Source: Pedobacter sp. ISL-64 (GTDB lineage Bacteria; Bacteroidota; Bacteroidia; Sphingobacteriales; Sphingobacteriaceae). Taken from it: a DNA stretch of 64,000 bases. The stretch's first letter is position 1; each line of letters opens with the position of its first letter. The notes under the pieces are model-generated. The model was not told where the DNA came from, did not search any database, and saw only the letters and a list, made by a program, of their open reading frames with translations. A program made the translations under genes and the position numbers. Below are positions 34,991 through 44,072 of the stretch, one piece after another. The stretch lies in contig NZ_JAGGPU010000008.1 of assembly GCF_018613605.1 (NCBI RefSeq), positions 1-64,000 of the forward strand. Reading direction: 5' to 3'.

Positions 34991-35066
34991 TCGTCATTTC
35001 GACTGAAGCGCAGCGAAATGGAGAAATCTGAATCAGTAGATTTCTCCACTGCGGTCGAAATGACGA
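34991..35066. repeat. Dispersed palindromic repeat, GTCATTTCGAC type
   Basis: A near-perfect inverted repeat. TCGTCATTTCGACTG at the left pairs with CGGTCGAAATGACGA at the right, and GGAGAAATCT pairs with AGATTTCTCC inside. It is intergenic, and the same arms occur at 22196 and 59922. Confidence 0.75.
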
Positions 35067-35072
35067 GAAATA

Positions 35073-35109
35073 AAAAAAGCCGTTCCGATGTAAAATCGGA
35101 ACGGCTTAA
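35073..35109 (-). terminator. Terminator of the OmpR-type regulator gene
   Basis: AAGCCGTTCCGAT and ATCGGAACGGCTT form a 13-bp stem with a short loop, followed on the minus strand by a run of T. It lies 17 bp past the stop at 35126. Confidence 0.9.
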
Positions 35110-35125
35110 TATCTTTAAGTTAAAT

Positions 35126-35815
35126 TTATGATAACTCAAACTTATAACCTACTCCTTTTACGGTTGACACATAAGTTTCGCCTAATTTTTCTCTTAGTTT
35201 ACGGATGTGAACATCAATAGTTCTATTGGTTACAACTACCGAATCTTCCCAGATATTTTTAAGGATCGATTCGCGGGTATAAACTTTTCCTGGTTTTGAT
35301 GCCAACAAGTATAAAAGTTCAAATTCTTTTTTTGCCAATACCACTTTATTACCGCCTTGAAAAACCAAATAAGCTTCACGGTCGATTACTAAATCGCCAA
35401 TTTCCAATTTGTTCTCAGATATTTCTTCTGTTCCTGTATTTCTTCTTAAAATCGCATTAATTCGGCTAACTAAAGCACGTGGCTTAATCGGTTTTGCGAT
35501 ATAATCATCAGCACCCACATTAAAACCTGCTATTTCTGAATACTCTTCACTTCTGGCGGTTAAAAAAACCATAAATGTATTTTTGAATTCGGGTATTGCA
35601 CGCATTAAACGGCAAGCCTCAATTCCATCCATTTTAGGCATCATAATATCCAGAATAATCAAATCCGGATGCACCTTTTTCGCAACAGTAATTCCTTCTT
35701 GGCCATTGGTAGCTGTGAAAACCTGATAACCCTCTTTTTTAAGGTTATATTCAATAAGCTCCAGAATATCTGGTTCATCATCAACAATTAATATTTTCTG
35801 ACCTGCGTTGTTCAT
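35126..35815 (-). CDS. OmpR/PhoB-family response regulator (orphan)
   Basis: A 229-residue regulator from the ATG at 35815; a longer form from 35854 adds residues unlike the family. The receiver domain has Asp56 in LDIMMPKMDG and the lysine of DDYIAKPIKP. The C-terminal winged helix carries TRESILKNIWEDSVVVTNRT and the recognition helix DVHIRKLREKLG. No histidine kinase gene is adjacent. Direct repeats like PhoP/PhoB boxes lie 46-73 bp before the start, so it may be a phosphate-type regulator that controls itself. Confidence 0.9.
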   Translation of the reverse strand: MNNAGQKILIVDDEPDILELIEYNLKKEGYQVFTATNGQEGITVAKKVHPDLIILDIMMPKMDGIEACRLMRAIPEFKNTFMVFLTARSEEYSEIAGFNVGADDYIAKPIKPRALVSRINAILRRNTGTEEISENKLEIGDLVIDREAYLVFQGGNKVVLAKKEFELLYLLASKPGKVYTRESILKNIWEDSVVVTNRTIDVHIRKLREKLGETYVSTVKGVGYKFELS

Positions 35816-35860
35816 AGTTAAATATTTGTTACGAAAGTAGTGTCTATGATGCAATATTTA

Positions 35861-35888
35861 GTTAAGCCTAAGTTAAGAAATTGTTAAT
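35861..35888 (-). promoter_or_regulatory. Three 11-bp-spaced TTAAC direct repeats (Pho-box-like)
   Basis: On the minus strand the sequence is TTAACA, TTAACT, TTAACT, each followed by five bases, giving an exact 11-bp period. On the plus strand the units start at 35861, 35872 and 35883. This is the arrangement known for B. subtilis PhoP boxes and, in period, for PhoB/OmpR-type sites. It sits just upstream of the orphan OmpR-type regulator gene. Confidence 0.55.
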
Positions 35889-35918
35889 TACTTAAATTAG
35901 TTTAACATGGATTTTGTT

Positions 35919-37031
35919 TTAAAGTAACGTTTTAGCTAAAAAGGTCTCTAATTCGTCGCCACGCAGGTTTTTAGCAATTATTTTTCCAGAGGGATCAACT
36001 AAGTAAGAAGTTGGGATAGCCTGTACCTGGTATTTTTTTACGGTTGCACCGTTAAAATCTTTTAATTCGGAAACGTGCGCCCAGGTTAATCCATCTGCTT
36101 TCACCGCACCTAACCATGCTGCCTTGTCGGTGTCTAGCGAAATGCCGATGATATCAAAGTTCTTATTTTTATATTTATCGTAAACCTTAACCACATTCGG
36201 ATTTTCCTGGCGGCAAGGCTGGCACCATGATGCCCAAAAATCAATCAGTACGTATTTTCCCTTATAGTCTGATAAACTTACAGGTTTGTCGTCAGCTGTA
36301 TTAATGGTGAATGCCGGAGCAACCTGCCCTACCTGAACCGCTTTTAAAAGTGCCATTTGTTTTACAAAAGTATCAACTGTAGCATTGCCTTTAATTTCTT
36401 CTTTCACTTCATCCGCAAATTGTACGAGTTCTGCTTCAAATTCCTGCGGACTCAAAGTATTCATGGCATAGAAACTGGCAAGCGTACCTTTATTGTCTTT
36501 AGCAAATTTTATGATCTGCGTGTTTAATTGATTGATATACGATTCGTACTGAGGTTTCATTGCTTCTAGCACAGCTGCCCTGTTTTGAGGTTGTGTTGCC
36601 ACTTTTGCTTCGAAATCGGCCTGTAGTTTTTCTACCTGTTTGGCAAAGTTGTTTCTAATCGTATTTAGTTCTGATAATTTTTCTACCTCATTTGCCCCCG
36701 AAATTTTATATGCCATTGTTTTGTCGGCTAAATCAGCTTCTAATTTAATGTCGTCGCCATTTTTTGCAATTAACATAAACTCATGATTACCTACAGATAC
36801 CCTAAAGAAATCAACCGATGGGGTTTTGCGGATGAATTTAAATTCACCTTTTTCTGATAGATTGGTAGAATCGATTGCAACCATATTGCTATTTTGCATC
36901 CCGTATAAAAATACTTTCTTCTCCGTGCCTGGGTTTTGGAAAGTTCCGTCAATCGTAAAGCTATCTTTGGGTTTACATGCAGTGAAGGCAATCGCGATCA
37001 GCATAATCAGGCTTAATTGTTTTAATCTCAT
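35919..37031 (-). CDS. TlpA-like thiol-disulfide lipoprotein with N-terminal DUF4369 domain
   Basis: A 370-residue envelope protein. The signal peptide ends AFTAC, a lipobox with Cys19. Residues about 25-120 fit DUF4369, a central helical linker follows (about 120-230), and the C-terminal AhpC/TlpA thioredoxin domain contains FWASWCQPCRQ. It probably acts as a periplasmic disulfide reductase or oxidase. Its ATG overlaps the gatB stop by one base, so the two are likely co-transcribed. Confidence 0.88.
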   Translation of the reverse strand: MRLKQLSLIMLIAIAFTACKPKDSFTIDGTFQNPGTEKKVFLYGMQNSNMVAIDSTNLSEKGEFKFIRKTPSVDFFRVSVGNHEFMLIAKNGDDIKLEADLADKTMAYKISGANEVEKLSELNTIRNNFAKQVEKLQADFEAKVATQPQNRAAVLEAMKPQYESYINQLNTQIIKFAKDNKGTLASFYAMNTLSPQEFEAELVQFADEVKEEIKGNATVDTFVKQMALLKAVQVGQVAPAFTINTADDKPVSLSDYKGKYVLIDFWASWCQPCRQENPNVVKVYDKYKNKNFDIIGISLDTDKAAWLGAVKADGLTWAHVSELKDFNGATVKKYQVQAIPTSYLVDPSGKIIAKNLRGDELETFLAKTLL

Positions 37032-38488
37032 TATTTCAGTTTTTCAAGTATTAATTCATTTAATTTTTTAGCATCAGCTTTTCCTTTGGCTAATTTCATT
37101 ACATCACCAACAAACAAACCTAAAACGCCCTTTTTGCCTTTCTTGTACGCTTCTACCTGTTGTGGATATTTATTTAACACTTCATCAATAAAACTACTTA
37201 ATTCGTCTCCGTTTTCAGAGATCAGTAAGTTTAATGACTGTGCCAAACCAGTAACATTTGCATTTTCTTCCAGCTCAACAGCTGGTAATAATTGTTGAAT
37301 GGCAATTTGCTGTGTGATTTTTTTATCATCAACCAGATTGATAGCTTCTGCCAGTTGTGCTGGATTGACTTTGAAATCAGAGATCGTTATCCCTTTTTCA
37401 TTTAAAACAGCTCTAATCGGACCAATTAACCAATTAATTAAGCTTTTTTTATTGTGAACGACTGATTGTGCCTGGTTAAAGTAGTTTAACAGGTCTAAAT
37501 CTTCGGCAAAAAGAGCCGCATCAGCTTTACTGATCCCAAAATCAGCAACCATCTGCTGAGAAATTTCATTTGGCAAAGCCGGCATTAAAGATTTAATCTC
37601 TGCTAACCAATCATCAGAAATATAAATGGGTTGCAGATCTGGATCTGAAAAATATCGATAATCATTCGCCTCCTCTTTAGTACGCATCGGTGATGTAGTG
37701 CCTTTATCAGCATCAAAATTCAATGTGCTCTGAATAATTCTTCCCCCATTGCTAATCACTTCTACCTGACGGCCAAATTCGAAATCCATCGCTCTACGTA
37801 CATTACGCATCGAGTTTAGGTTTTTTACTTCACAACGTGTTCCAAATTCGGTAGTGCCCTGTGGGCGTATAGAAATATTGGCATCGCAGCGCAAACTACC
37901 TTCTTCCATATTGCCATCGCTTACATTTAAATGCCTCACCAGTTTCCTGATTTCGCTTAATAAAACAGATGCTTCTTCCGAACTGCGAATGTCAGGTTCG
38001 GTTACAATTTCAATTAAAGGTACACCCGCACGGTTCAAATCAACCAGCGAATAGTTATCATCCTGATCATGGATACTTTTTCCGGCATCTTCTTCAAGGT
38101 GAATGCGATTGATTCCGATTTTCTTCGTAGAACCATCAGCCAGTTGCAGCTCCAGAAAACCATTTACACAGATGGGTTGATTATCCTGCGTAATCTGATA
38201 ACCTTTTGGCAAGTCGGCATAGAAATAGTTTTTCCTATCAAAATGGTTGGTCTGGTTAATGGTACAGTTTAAAGCCAGACCGATACGGATTGCTTTTGCT
38301 ACTACTTCTCTATTTAACTTCGGTAAGGCTCCAGGCAATGCCAGCGAAACCGTAGATATATTTTGATTGGGTAAAGCCCCGAAAGATGCACTATCAGCAG
38401 AAAATATTTTAGTGTTGGTGTTTAACTGAACGTGGATTTCTAGTCCTGAAACGAGTTCGTAATTGTTTTCGGATGTTCCTAAACTCAT
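37031..38488 (-). CDS. gatB: Aspartyl/glutamyl-tRNA amidotransferase subunit B
   Basis: GatB forms the core of the GatCAB amidotransferase, which converts mischarged Glu-tRNA(Gln) or Asp-tRNA(Asn) to the amidated form. The N-terminal YELVSGLEIHVQLNT, the metal/phosphate site region YFYADLPKGYQIT, CEVKNLNSMR and the C-terminal YqeY-like tail (about 400-485) are all present. The length of 485 residues is normal. gatA and gatC are not in the window. A TATATTTG minus-7 box lies upstream. Confidence 0.97.
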   Translation of the reverse strand: MSLGTSENNYELVSGLEIHVQLNTNTKIFSADSASFGALPNQNISTVSLALPGALPKLNREVVAKAIRIGLALNCTINQTNHFDRKNYFYADLPKGYQITQDNQPICVNGFLELQLADGSTKKIGINRIHLEEDAGKSIHDQDDNYSLVDLNRAGVPLIEIVTEPDIRSSEEASVLLSEIRKLVRHLNVSDGNMEEGSLRCDANISIRPQGTTEFGTRCEVKNLNSMRNVRRAMDFEFGRQVEVISNGGRIIQSTLNFDADKGTTSPMRTKEEANDYRYFSDPDLQPIYISDDWLAEIKSLMPALPNEISQQMVADFGISKADAALFAEDLDLLNYFNQAQSVVHNKKSLINWLIGPIRAVLNEKGITISDFKVNPAQLAEAINLVDDKKITQQIAIQQLLPAVELEENANVTGLAQSLNLLISENGDELSSFIDEVLNKYPQQVEAYKKGKKGVLGLFVGDVMKLAKGKADAKKLNELILEKLK

Positions 38489-38521
38489 ATTAAAATGATC
38501 CCTTTAAATGTATTATGGAGG

Positions 38522-38529
38522 CAAATATA
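38522..38529 (-). promoter_or_regulatory. Bacteroidota minus-7 box for gatB
   Basis: TATATTTG on the minus strand is a perfect TAnnTTTG match, 34 bp before the gatB ATG. A minus-33 TTTG is not obvious. Confidence 0.45.
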
Positions 38530-38569
38530 GTTAAAGAATGTTAAATGAAATTGCTTTAATTAAACTACC

Positions 38570-38584
38570 GTGCACAGCTATTGT
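38570..38584 (+). promoter_or_regulatory. Possible sigma-54 promoter, first secreted paralogue
   Basis: GTGCAC, five bases, TTGT resembles the minus-24/minus-12 pattern TGGCAC-N5-TTGC with mismatches at each end. It aligns with the better sites at 39296 and 39926 before the two sister genes. The ATG is 46 bp downstream. Confidence 0.35.
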
Positions 38585-38629
38585 CTATCTCAGCAAACAC
38601 ACAAAAGAAACCTTTAATTAAAAAACATT

Positions 38630-39232
38630 ATGAAAAAGTTAGTTTTATTTGCTGCAGTTCTGATGGTTTCATTATTCAGCATAAACAATGCAAAAGCACA
38701 GGTTAGCTTAAATATCAATATTGGTTCTCAGCCAGTTTGGGGACCAACAGGATACAATCATGTAGATTATTATTATTTTCCTGATATAGATGCTTATTAT
38801 TATGTGCCTTCTGCAAAATACATTTACTCGAATGGCGGACGTTGGGTTTGGGGAAACAGCTTGCCTGCTCAATATAGGAACTTTGATTTATACCGCGCCT
38901 ATAAAGTGGTAATCAACGAGCCAAAACCATATGTAAGAAACAATATTTATGTAACCAAATACGGTAAATATAAAAATTATGGTGGTCGCCAAGGTATTAT
39001 AAGAGATAGTCGTGATACCAAATATTATGTAGTTAAAGGACATCCAAACTATAATGGGAACAAAACTGTAGTGATTAATAATAACCGCCCTGTACGTAGG
39101 GAGAAAACTGTTGTAAGGGTAAATCAAAATTCAAGGTCTGCCCGCAACAATGAACACAAAACTGATAACAAAGGTGGGAATGGCCGTGCTGAAAGAAATA
39201 ACAGTCAAGGCCGTGGTAACGAGCGCCATTAA
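38630..39232 (+). CDS. Tyrosine-rich secreted protein, tandem family member 1
   Basis: A 200-residue exported protein. The signal peptide ends NAKAQ, then comes VSLNINIGSQPVWGPTGYNH and a tyrosine-dense segment (DYYYFPDIDAYYYVP) shared with the next two genes. A conserved basic block around IIRDSRDTKYYVVKGHP is also shared. The C-terminal 60 residues are low-complexity and rich in Asn, Arg and Gly. The family is common in Sphingobacteriaceae envelopes, but no function is known. A surface or adhesion-type role is inferred only from composition. It ends at a terminator. Confidence 0.8.
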   Translation: MKKLVLFAAVLMVSLFSINNAKAQVSLNINIGSQPVWGPTGYNHVDYYYFPDIDAYYYVPSAKYIYSNGGRWVWGNSLPAQYRNFDLYRAYKVVINEPKPYVRNNIYVTKYGKYKNYGGRQGIIRDSRDTKYYVVKGHPNYNGNKTVVINNNRPVRREKTVVRVNQNSRSARNNEHKTDNKGGNGRAERNNSQGRGNERH

Positions 39233-39253
39233 TATTAATATTTGGTTGTAAAT

Positions 39254-39283
39254 AAAGGAGCTTTGAGAGAGGCTCCTTTTTTG
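39254..39283 (+). terminator. Terminator after tandem member 1
   Basis: AAAGGAGC and GCTCCTTT form a stem with a GA-rich loop, followed by T. Similar hairpins end members 2 and 3. Confidence 0.75.
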
Positions 39284-39295
39284 TTCACTTAATTT

Positions 39296-39310
39296 TGGCA
39301 CGTGGTTTGG
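39296..39310 (+). promoter_or_regulatory. Candidate sigma-54 promoter, second secreted paralogue
   Basis: TTTTGGCACGTGGTTTGG: TGGCAC at 39296-39301, five bases, then TTGG. It matches TGGCAC-N5-TTGC except for the last base. The spacing between the GG and the minus-12 element is correct, and the ATG follows 31 bp later. Confidence 0.55.
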
Positions 39311-39341
39311 CTATATATAATAAACACTAAATGAATTGATT

Positions 39342-39848
39342 ATGAAAAGATTATTTTTAATGGCTGCATTGATGATGGTTTCATTGTTCAGCATCCCCGC
39401 TAAAGCACAGTTAAATGTGAATGTTAACATCGGTTCGCAGCCGCTTTGGGGACCAACAGGTTATGATCATGTAGATTATTATTATCTACCTGATGTAGAA
39501 AGTTATTATTATGTTCCACAAAAGCAGTTTGTTTACTTAAATGGAAACGATTGGACTTTTGCAAATTCTTTACCTGCCAGATATGGTAATTACAATTTAT
39601 ACAATGGTTATAAAGTTGTAATCAATTCGCCTAAGCCCTATTTAAATTTCAAGAATGATAAGGTAAAATATGCAAAATACAAAGGTAACAAAGGGCAATT
39701 TGTAATTAGGGATAGCCGTGACAGTAAATATTATGTCGTAAAAGGACATCCTCATGGTATGCCCCCTGGACAGGCTAAAAAGATTTATGGAAAACAGAAT
39801 AATGGAAATAACGGAAAGGGCCATGGAAATGGTAAAGGAAAACACTAA
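39342..39848 (+). CDS. Tyrosine-rich secreted protein, tandem family member 2
   Basis: The protein is 168 residues from the ATG at 39342; a TTG two codons earlier is not needed. The signal peptide ends PAKAQ. The mature protein starts LNVNVNIGSQPLWGPTGYDH, then has the DYYYLPDVESYYYVPQKQF core and the shared VIRDSRDSKYYVVKGHPHG block. The tail is short, basic and rich in Gly, Asn and Lys. It is the closest sister of member 1. Function is unknown. It has its own candidate sigma-54 site and terminator. Confidence 0.8.
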   Translation: MKRLFLMAALMMVSLFSIPAKAQLNVNVNIGSQPLWGPTGYDHVDYYYLPDVESYYYVPQKQFVYLNGNDWTFANSLPARYGNYNLYNGYKVVINSPKPYLNFKNDKVKYAKYKGNKGQFVIRDSRDSKYYVVKGHPHGMPPGQAKKIYGKQNNGNNGKGHGNGKGKH

Positions 39849-39870
39849 TCTATAACCTTTACTGCTTTAT

Positions 39871-39902
39871 TAAGGAGTTTCGAAAGAGGCTCCTTTTTTT
39901 TA
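39871..39902 (+). terminator. Terminator after tandem member 2
   Basis: AAGGAG and CTCCTT pair around a 12-base loop and are followed by a long T run. The stem is short but the layout matches that after member 1. Confidence 0.65.
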
Positions 39903-39925
39903 TATATCTGTTACAATAGAAGTTT

Positions 39926-39940
39926 TGGCACAGCGTTTGA
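39926..39940 (+). promoter_or_regulatory. Candidate sigma-54 promoter, third secreted paralogue
   Basis: TGGCAC at 39926-39931, five bases, then TTGA. The minus-24 half is perfect, while the minus-12 half lacks the final C. It aligns base for base with the site at 39296. The ATG is 34 bp downstream. Confidence 0.5.
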
Positions 39941-39974
39941 ATTATTGAAGTACACACAAATAAAATGGATTATT

Positions 39975-40478
39975 ATGAAAAAGTTATTTATCATCTCCGC
40001 GATTTTAGGTATCGTGGCTTTAACATCTAATCGATCTAACGCTCAGGTAAGTATTAATGTAAATATTGGTGCGCAACCGGCTTGGGTACCTGCAGGTTAT
40101 GAAAACGTTAATTATTACTATCTCCCAGAAGTTCAATCTTATTATTATGTCCCTCAAAGGCAGTTTGTTTATTTAAGCGGAAACAGATGGACAAGATCAA
40201 GGTATTTACCTGCGAGGTATAGAGGTTACGATCTGCATCACGGAAGAAAAGTAGTGGTTTATGGAAATAGTCCATATCGCAATTATAATACTCACAGAGT
40301 AAGTTATTCACATCATAATAATTATTACCGCTCATCTTATGGTGGTGGAAACCGAGTACGTTATAGCTCGCCAAGAAATAATTACAGATCTTACCGCGTA
40401 GATAACAGATACCATGATAGAAGCGTAAATTCAAGTTTATTCTCTAGAGGGCATAGAGAAAAACATGGCAGACATTAA
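39975..40478 (+). CDS. Tyrosine-rich secreted protein, tandem family member 3
   Basis: The protein is 167 residues from the ATG at 39975, which directly begins a signal peptide ending SNAQ. The mature part starts VSINVNIGAQPAWVPAGYEN and has the NYYYLPEVQSYYYVPQRQF core. It differs from its sisters in the tail, which lacks the IRDSRD-KYYVVKGHP block and instead is rich in Arg, Tyr, Ser and His. It is the most diverged copy. A hairpin terminator follows. Confidence 0.78.
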   Translation: MKKLFIISAILGIVALTSNRSNAQVSINVNIGAQPAWVPAGYENVNYYYLPEVQSYYYVPQRQFVYLSGNRWTRSRYLPARYRGYDLHHGRKVVVYGNSPYRNYNTHRVSYSHHNNYYRSSYGGGNRVRYSSPRNNYRSYRVDNRYHDRSVNSSLFSRGHREKHGRH

Positions 40479-40481
40479 AAT

Positions 40482-40511
40482 AAAAAAGAGGCTTTAGGGC
40501 CTCTTTTTTAT
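40482..40511. terminator. Terminator after tandem member 3
   Basis: AAAAAAGAGGC and GCCTCTTTTTT pair around a short loop. With its flanking A and T runs it could also end the convergent alaS transcript. Confidence 0.75.
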
Positions 40512-40520
40512 TGGTATCTA

Positions 40521-40561
40521 GTCATGCTAATCCGATAGCTATCGGATTTAGTTCAGCATCT
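40521..40561. repeat. Palindromic repeat between member 3 and alaS
   Basis: The core AATCCGATAGCTATCGGATT (40529-40548) is a perfect 20-bp palindrome. It is flanked by GTCATGCT and TTCAGCAT, the usual ends of GTCATGCTGAAC-type dispersed repeats. Confidence 0.6.
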
Positions 40562-40566
40562 TTCAA

Positions 40567-43263
40567 TCAATGATGCGGAATAAAACTTTCCGCTTTTTCC
40601 AGAACAATTTTTAAGCCAGCCGGGTTTTTACCGCCTGCGGTAGCATAAAACGGTTGTCCACCACCGCCACCTTGGATTTCTTTACCCAACTCGCGAACAA
40701 TATTAGAAGCATTTAATCCCTTTTTCACCAGGTGATCAGAAAGCATTACGGTAATTCCCGGTTTGCCATCAATTTCTGTAGTAAAAACCAGAAACAGGTT
40801 ATCAACCATGTCTTTCAAAGAGAAAGCAAGATTTTTAACTGCATCAGCACTCTGTAGATCAATGTGTTTAGCAATCAGGTTAATACCGTTAATCCCTCTT
40901 ACATGATGAACGATTTCATGCTTTAAGGTGTTTACCCGTTCTATTGTCGACTTTTCAATTTCCTTTTTCAGTTTTGCATTTTCATCCAACAATGCTTGAA
41001 CGGACGCCGATAGATCTTTACTTCCGTTTAGCAATGCTTTTAAATGACCAAGTTCCTTTCTTTGGTCTAAGAAGTATTGTTCAGCTTTATCAGCAGTAAT
41101 GGCTTCGATACGACGAACTCCAGCTGCTACAGCACTTTCAGAAACAATTTTAAATGAACCGATCTGCCCGGTAGCTTTTACGTGTGTACCACCGCAAAGT
41201 TCTTTAGAGAAATGGTCGTCAAAAGTAATCATGCGGACAAAATCGCCGTATTTTTCGCCAAATAAAGCCGTTACACCACTTTCAATGGCATCTTGATAAG
41301 GAACGCTACGCTGTTCCTTTAATTTAATGTTCTGACGGATTTTCTGATTCACAATTACCTCAATCTGAGCTAATTCCTCATCAGTAACTTTAGCAAAGTG
41401 AGAAAAATCGAAACGCAGGTAATCTGCATTCACCAACGAACCCTTTTGGTTAACATGTTTGCCTAAAACTTGTTTTAATGCCGCATGCAGTAAGTGTGTG
41501 GCAGAGTGGTTATCTTCAGTTAAAATACGTTTATCTTCATCTACAACAGCCCAAAATTTACCTTCTAAATTATCGGGTAAGATATCGGTAAAATGAACAG
41601 TTAAGCCATTTTCTTTTTTGGTATCGGTAATGTCTACCCAAAACTGCCGACTGTGATCTTCTAAACGGCCGGTATCTCCTACCTGACCACCGCTTTCAGC
41701 ATAAAAAGGTGTTTGGCGTAAAACAATCTGGTATTGTTCTTTGCCTTTGGCTTTTACTTTACGGTATTTTAAAATCTCAGTTTCAATTTCTAAGTCATCA
41801 TAGCCTACAAATTCGCTTTGATCTTCTGCATTAACTAAAATCCAGTCACCAGTATCAATTGCAGTAGCGGCTCGAGAACGATTTTTTTGTTCACCAAGAG
41901 CAGTATTAAAGCCATCAATATCGACAGTAAAATCTCTTTCTTTGCCTATAAGAATTGTTAAGTCAATAGGAAATCCATCAGAGTCATATAATTCGAATGC
42001 AAAGCTTCCATCCATTACAAAAGAGTTAGCAATTTTATCTAGAACATTTTCTTTAGTAAGAGAATCCCATTTACTAATATCATATCCCCTTTCTAAATAC
42101 TTTTTTCGCTCATAATCTAAAACTTTATTAATCCCCCTACCCAAAGTCCTCAAAAAAGAAACTTCTTCTTCCAGCACTACTTTCTGAACGAAATCCTGTT
42201 GCGAAATCAGTTCATCAAATACACCTTTAAATTGCTCAGCCAATAAAGGAACCAATTGATTTAGGAAAGGCTCTTTAAAGTTTAAGAAAGTATAAGCATA
42301 CCGTACGGCCCTGCGTAAAATCCTGCGGATTACATAACCCGCTTTATTATTAGAAGGTAACTGACCATCGGCAATAACAAAGGAGATAGCACGGATGTGA
42401 TCGGCCATAACACGCATGGCGATATCGGTTTTCTCGTCAGCACCATATTTAATGCCAGATTTTTCTGCAATAAACTGAATCATCGGCTGGAAAACATCGG
42501 TATCGTAGTTAGAGGTTTTTTCCTGTAAAACACGTACCAAACGCTCAAAGCCCATTCCTGTATCAACGTGTTTAGCTGGTAAACTTTGCAAAGAACCATT
42601 TTTTAAACGGTTAAACTGCATAAATACATTATTCCAGATCTCGATTACCTGAGGATGATCCGCATTTACTAAAGTAGCACCATCAACTAAAGCTTTTTCT
42701 TCATCAGTACGGCAATCTACATGGATTTCAGAACATGGTCCGCATGGCCCGGTATCGCCCATTTCCCAGAAGTTGTCTTTTTTATTTCCAGGTAAAATGT
42801 GGCTTTCATCAACATATTGTTTCCAAAGATCGTAAGCTTCCTGATCTTTTTCCAGACCTTCTTTTTCATCGCCTTCAAAGTAGGTGACATATAATTTTTC
42901 TTTCGGGATTTTGTAAACTTCTGTCAATAGTTCCCAACTCCAGGCAATAGCTTCTTTTTTGAAATAATCGCCAAAACTCCAATTACCCAACATTTCGAAC
43001 ATGGTGTGGTGGTAAGTATCAATACCTACTTCTTCCAGATCGTTATGTTTGCCCGAAACACGTAAACAACGTTGTGTATCAGCAACACGAGAATATTTTA
43101 TGGCCGCCTCTCCTAAAAACAGATCCTTAAACTGGTTCATACCCGCATTGGTAAACATTAAAGTGGGGTCGTTTTTAACCACAATCGGTGCGGAAGGAAC
43201 AACATGATGTTGTTTCGATTCAAAAAAACTAAGGAATGCCTGTCTAATCTCTTTTGCTGTCAT
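40567..43263 (-). CDS. alaS: Alanyl-tRNA synthetase
   Basis: An 898-residue class II synthetase. The N-terminal catalytic core begins [20 protein letters not shown] with motif 1, and then [15 protein letters not shown] and [18 protein letters not shown]. The editing domain has [12 protein letters not shown] and the [12 protein letters not shown] zinc motif. The C-terminal DHHA1/C-Ala region ends with [14 protein letters not shown]. The start agrees with a TAATTTTG minus-7 box upstream. It is divergent from a MerR-type regulator gene. Confidence 0.98.
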   Translation of the reverse strand: MTAKEIRQAFLSFFESKQHHVVPSAPIVVKNDPTLMFTNAGMNQFKDLFLGEAAIKYSRVADTQRCLRVSGKHNDLEEVGIDTYHHTMFEMLGNWSFGDYFKKEAIAWSWELLTEVYKIPKEKLYVTYFEGDEKEGLEKDQEAYDLWKQYVDESHILPGNKKDNFWEMGDTGPCGPCSEIHVDCRTDEEKALVDGATLVNADHPQVIEIWNNVFMQFNRLKNGSLQSLPAKHVDTGMGFERLVRVLQEKTSNYDTDVFQPMIQFIAEKSGIKYGADEKTDIAMRVMADHIRAISFVIADGQLPSNNKAGYVIRRILRRAVRYAYTFLNFKEPFLNQLVPLLAEQFKGVFDELISQQDFVQKVVLEEEVSFLRTLGRGINKVLDYERKKYLERGYDISKWDSLTKENVLDKIANSFVMDGSFAFELYDSDGFPIDLTILIGKERDFTVDIDGFNTALGEQKNRSRAATAIDTGDWILVNAEDQSEFVGYDDLEIETEILKYRKVKAKGKEQYQIVLRQTPFYAESGGQVGDTGRLEDHSRQFWVDITDTKKENGLTVHFTDILPDNLEGKFWAVVDEDKRILTEDNHSATHLLHAALKQVLGKHVNQKGSLVNADYLRFDFSHFAKVTDEELAQIEVIVNQKIRQNIKLKEQRSVPYQDAIESGVTALFGEKYGDFVRMITFDDHFSKELCGGTHVKATGQIGSFKIVSESAVAAGVRRIEAITADKAEQYFLDQRKELGHLKALLNGSKDLSASVQALLDENAKLKKEIEKSTIERVNTLKHEIVHHVRGINGINLIAKHIDLQSADAVKNLAFSLKDMVDNLFLVFTTEIDGKPGITVMLSDHLVKKGLNASNIVRELGKEIQGGGGGQPFYATAGGKNPAGLKIVLEKAESFIPHH

Positions 43264-43283
43264 TTCAATATTATTGGAGGGAA

Positions 43284-43332
43284 CAAAATTAAAATTTTAT
43301 TGCGTTATTAAGGAAAAATCGAGCTACATTTG
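43284..43332. promoter_or_regulatory. Divergent promoters for alaS and the MerR-type gene
   Basis: Minus strand: TAATTTTG at 43284-43291, a perfect TAnnTTTG, lies about 20 bp before the alaS ATG. Plus strand: TTG at 43300-43302 and TACATTTG at 43325-43332 are 22 bases apart and lie 47 bp before the MerR ATG. Confidence 0.5.
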
Positions 43333-43379
43333 AATACTTTAATTAATCGATATAAGACACTCATAATCAAGCACAAAAT

Positions 43380-43715
43380 ATGCCGTATAAAGAAAGAGAC
43401 ATTAATAAAATGTATTATACCATGGGCGAAGTGACTGAAATGTTTAATGTTAACGCATCTCAGATCCGTTTTTACGAGAAGGAATTCGATATCCTACAGC
43501 CCAAGAAAAATAAAAAAGGCAACCGTCTTTTTACTCCAGAAGACATCGAAAATCTAAAGATCATCTTCAACCTTGTTGATGAAAAAGGATTTACATTAAA
43601 AGGTGCCAAAGACTATTTAAAGAATAATAAAACAGGCGTTAGAGAGAATCAAAAAATTATAGATTCGTTAGAAAAACTGAAAGGTTTTTTGGTAAACCTG
43701 GCAGAAGAACTGTAA
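43380..43715 (+). CDS. MerR-family transcriptional regulator
   Basis: A 111-residue regulator. The N-terminal winged helix-turn-helix reads YTMGEVTEMFNVNASQIRFY followed by EKEFDILQPKKN, the MerR signature. A second helical segment follows (RLFTPEDIENLKIIFNLVDE), then a short coiled coil. No effector domain or cysteine metal site is present, which is typical of the small Bacteroidota members. Its target is unknown; the HhH/comEC genes downstream are one possibility. Confidence 0.88.
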   Translation: MPYKERDINKMYYTMGEVTEMFNVNASQIRFYEKEFDILQPKKNKKGNRLFTPEDIENLKIIFNLVDEKGFTLKGAKDYLKNNKTGVRENQKIIDSLEKLKGFLVNLAEEL

Positions 43716-44072
43716 ATATTTTATTTCCTTTATCATTATCAATTTTCTTTGTATTACTCCTATGTAATTAGAAAAATACATTTTTTGTAGTTTTCTAATT
43801 ATTTTTCTATATTAGCAAAACCAAAACATCAATCACCCCTATTTTTTATTAACTGGTATAAACCCTGATTATGAAAATATGGTATGTATTGTTGCTTGTC
43901 TTTTTCCTCTATTTTTTATTTTCCCAAAACCATTTGGGTGGCTGTTTATCTGCCATAGTTAATCATTTCTTTCTTCGAGAAAATTCTTTTGGAATTACAT
44001 TGATCCCTAACAGAGAAATGGTAACTGCATGGGCTGTTAACCTTTATGATAAATTTCTAATTGGAGGTGGCT
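43716..44072. other. AT-rich region between the MerR gene and the HhH gene
   Basis: A very AT-rich stretch. It holds the 15-bp-arm inverted repeat at 43766-43800 and a doubtful 70-codon frame (43871-44083). A GGAGG ribosome site lies just before the ATG at 44073. Confidence 0.5.
43766..43800 (+). terminator. AT-rich inverted repeat after the MerR-type gene
   Basis: AATTAGAAAAATACA and TGTAGTTTTCTAATT pair over 15 bp with one mismatch around a five-T loop, followed by ATTTTT. It may be a terminator for the MerR gene or an operator for the HhH/comEC unit. Confidence 0.45.
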
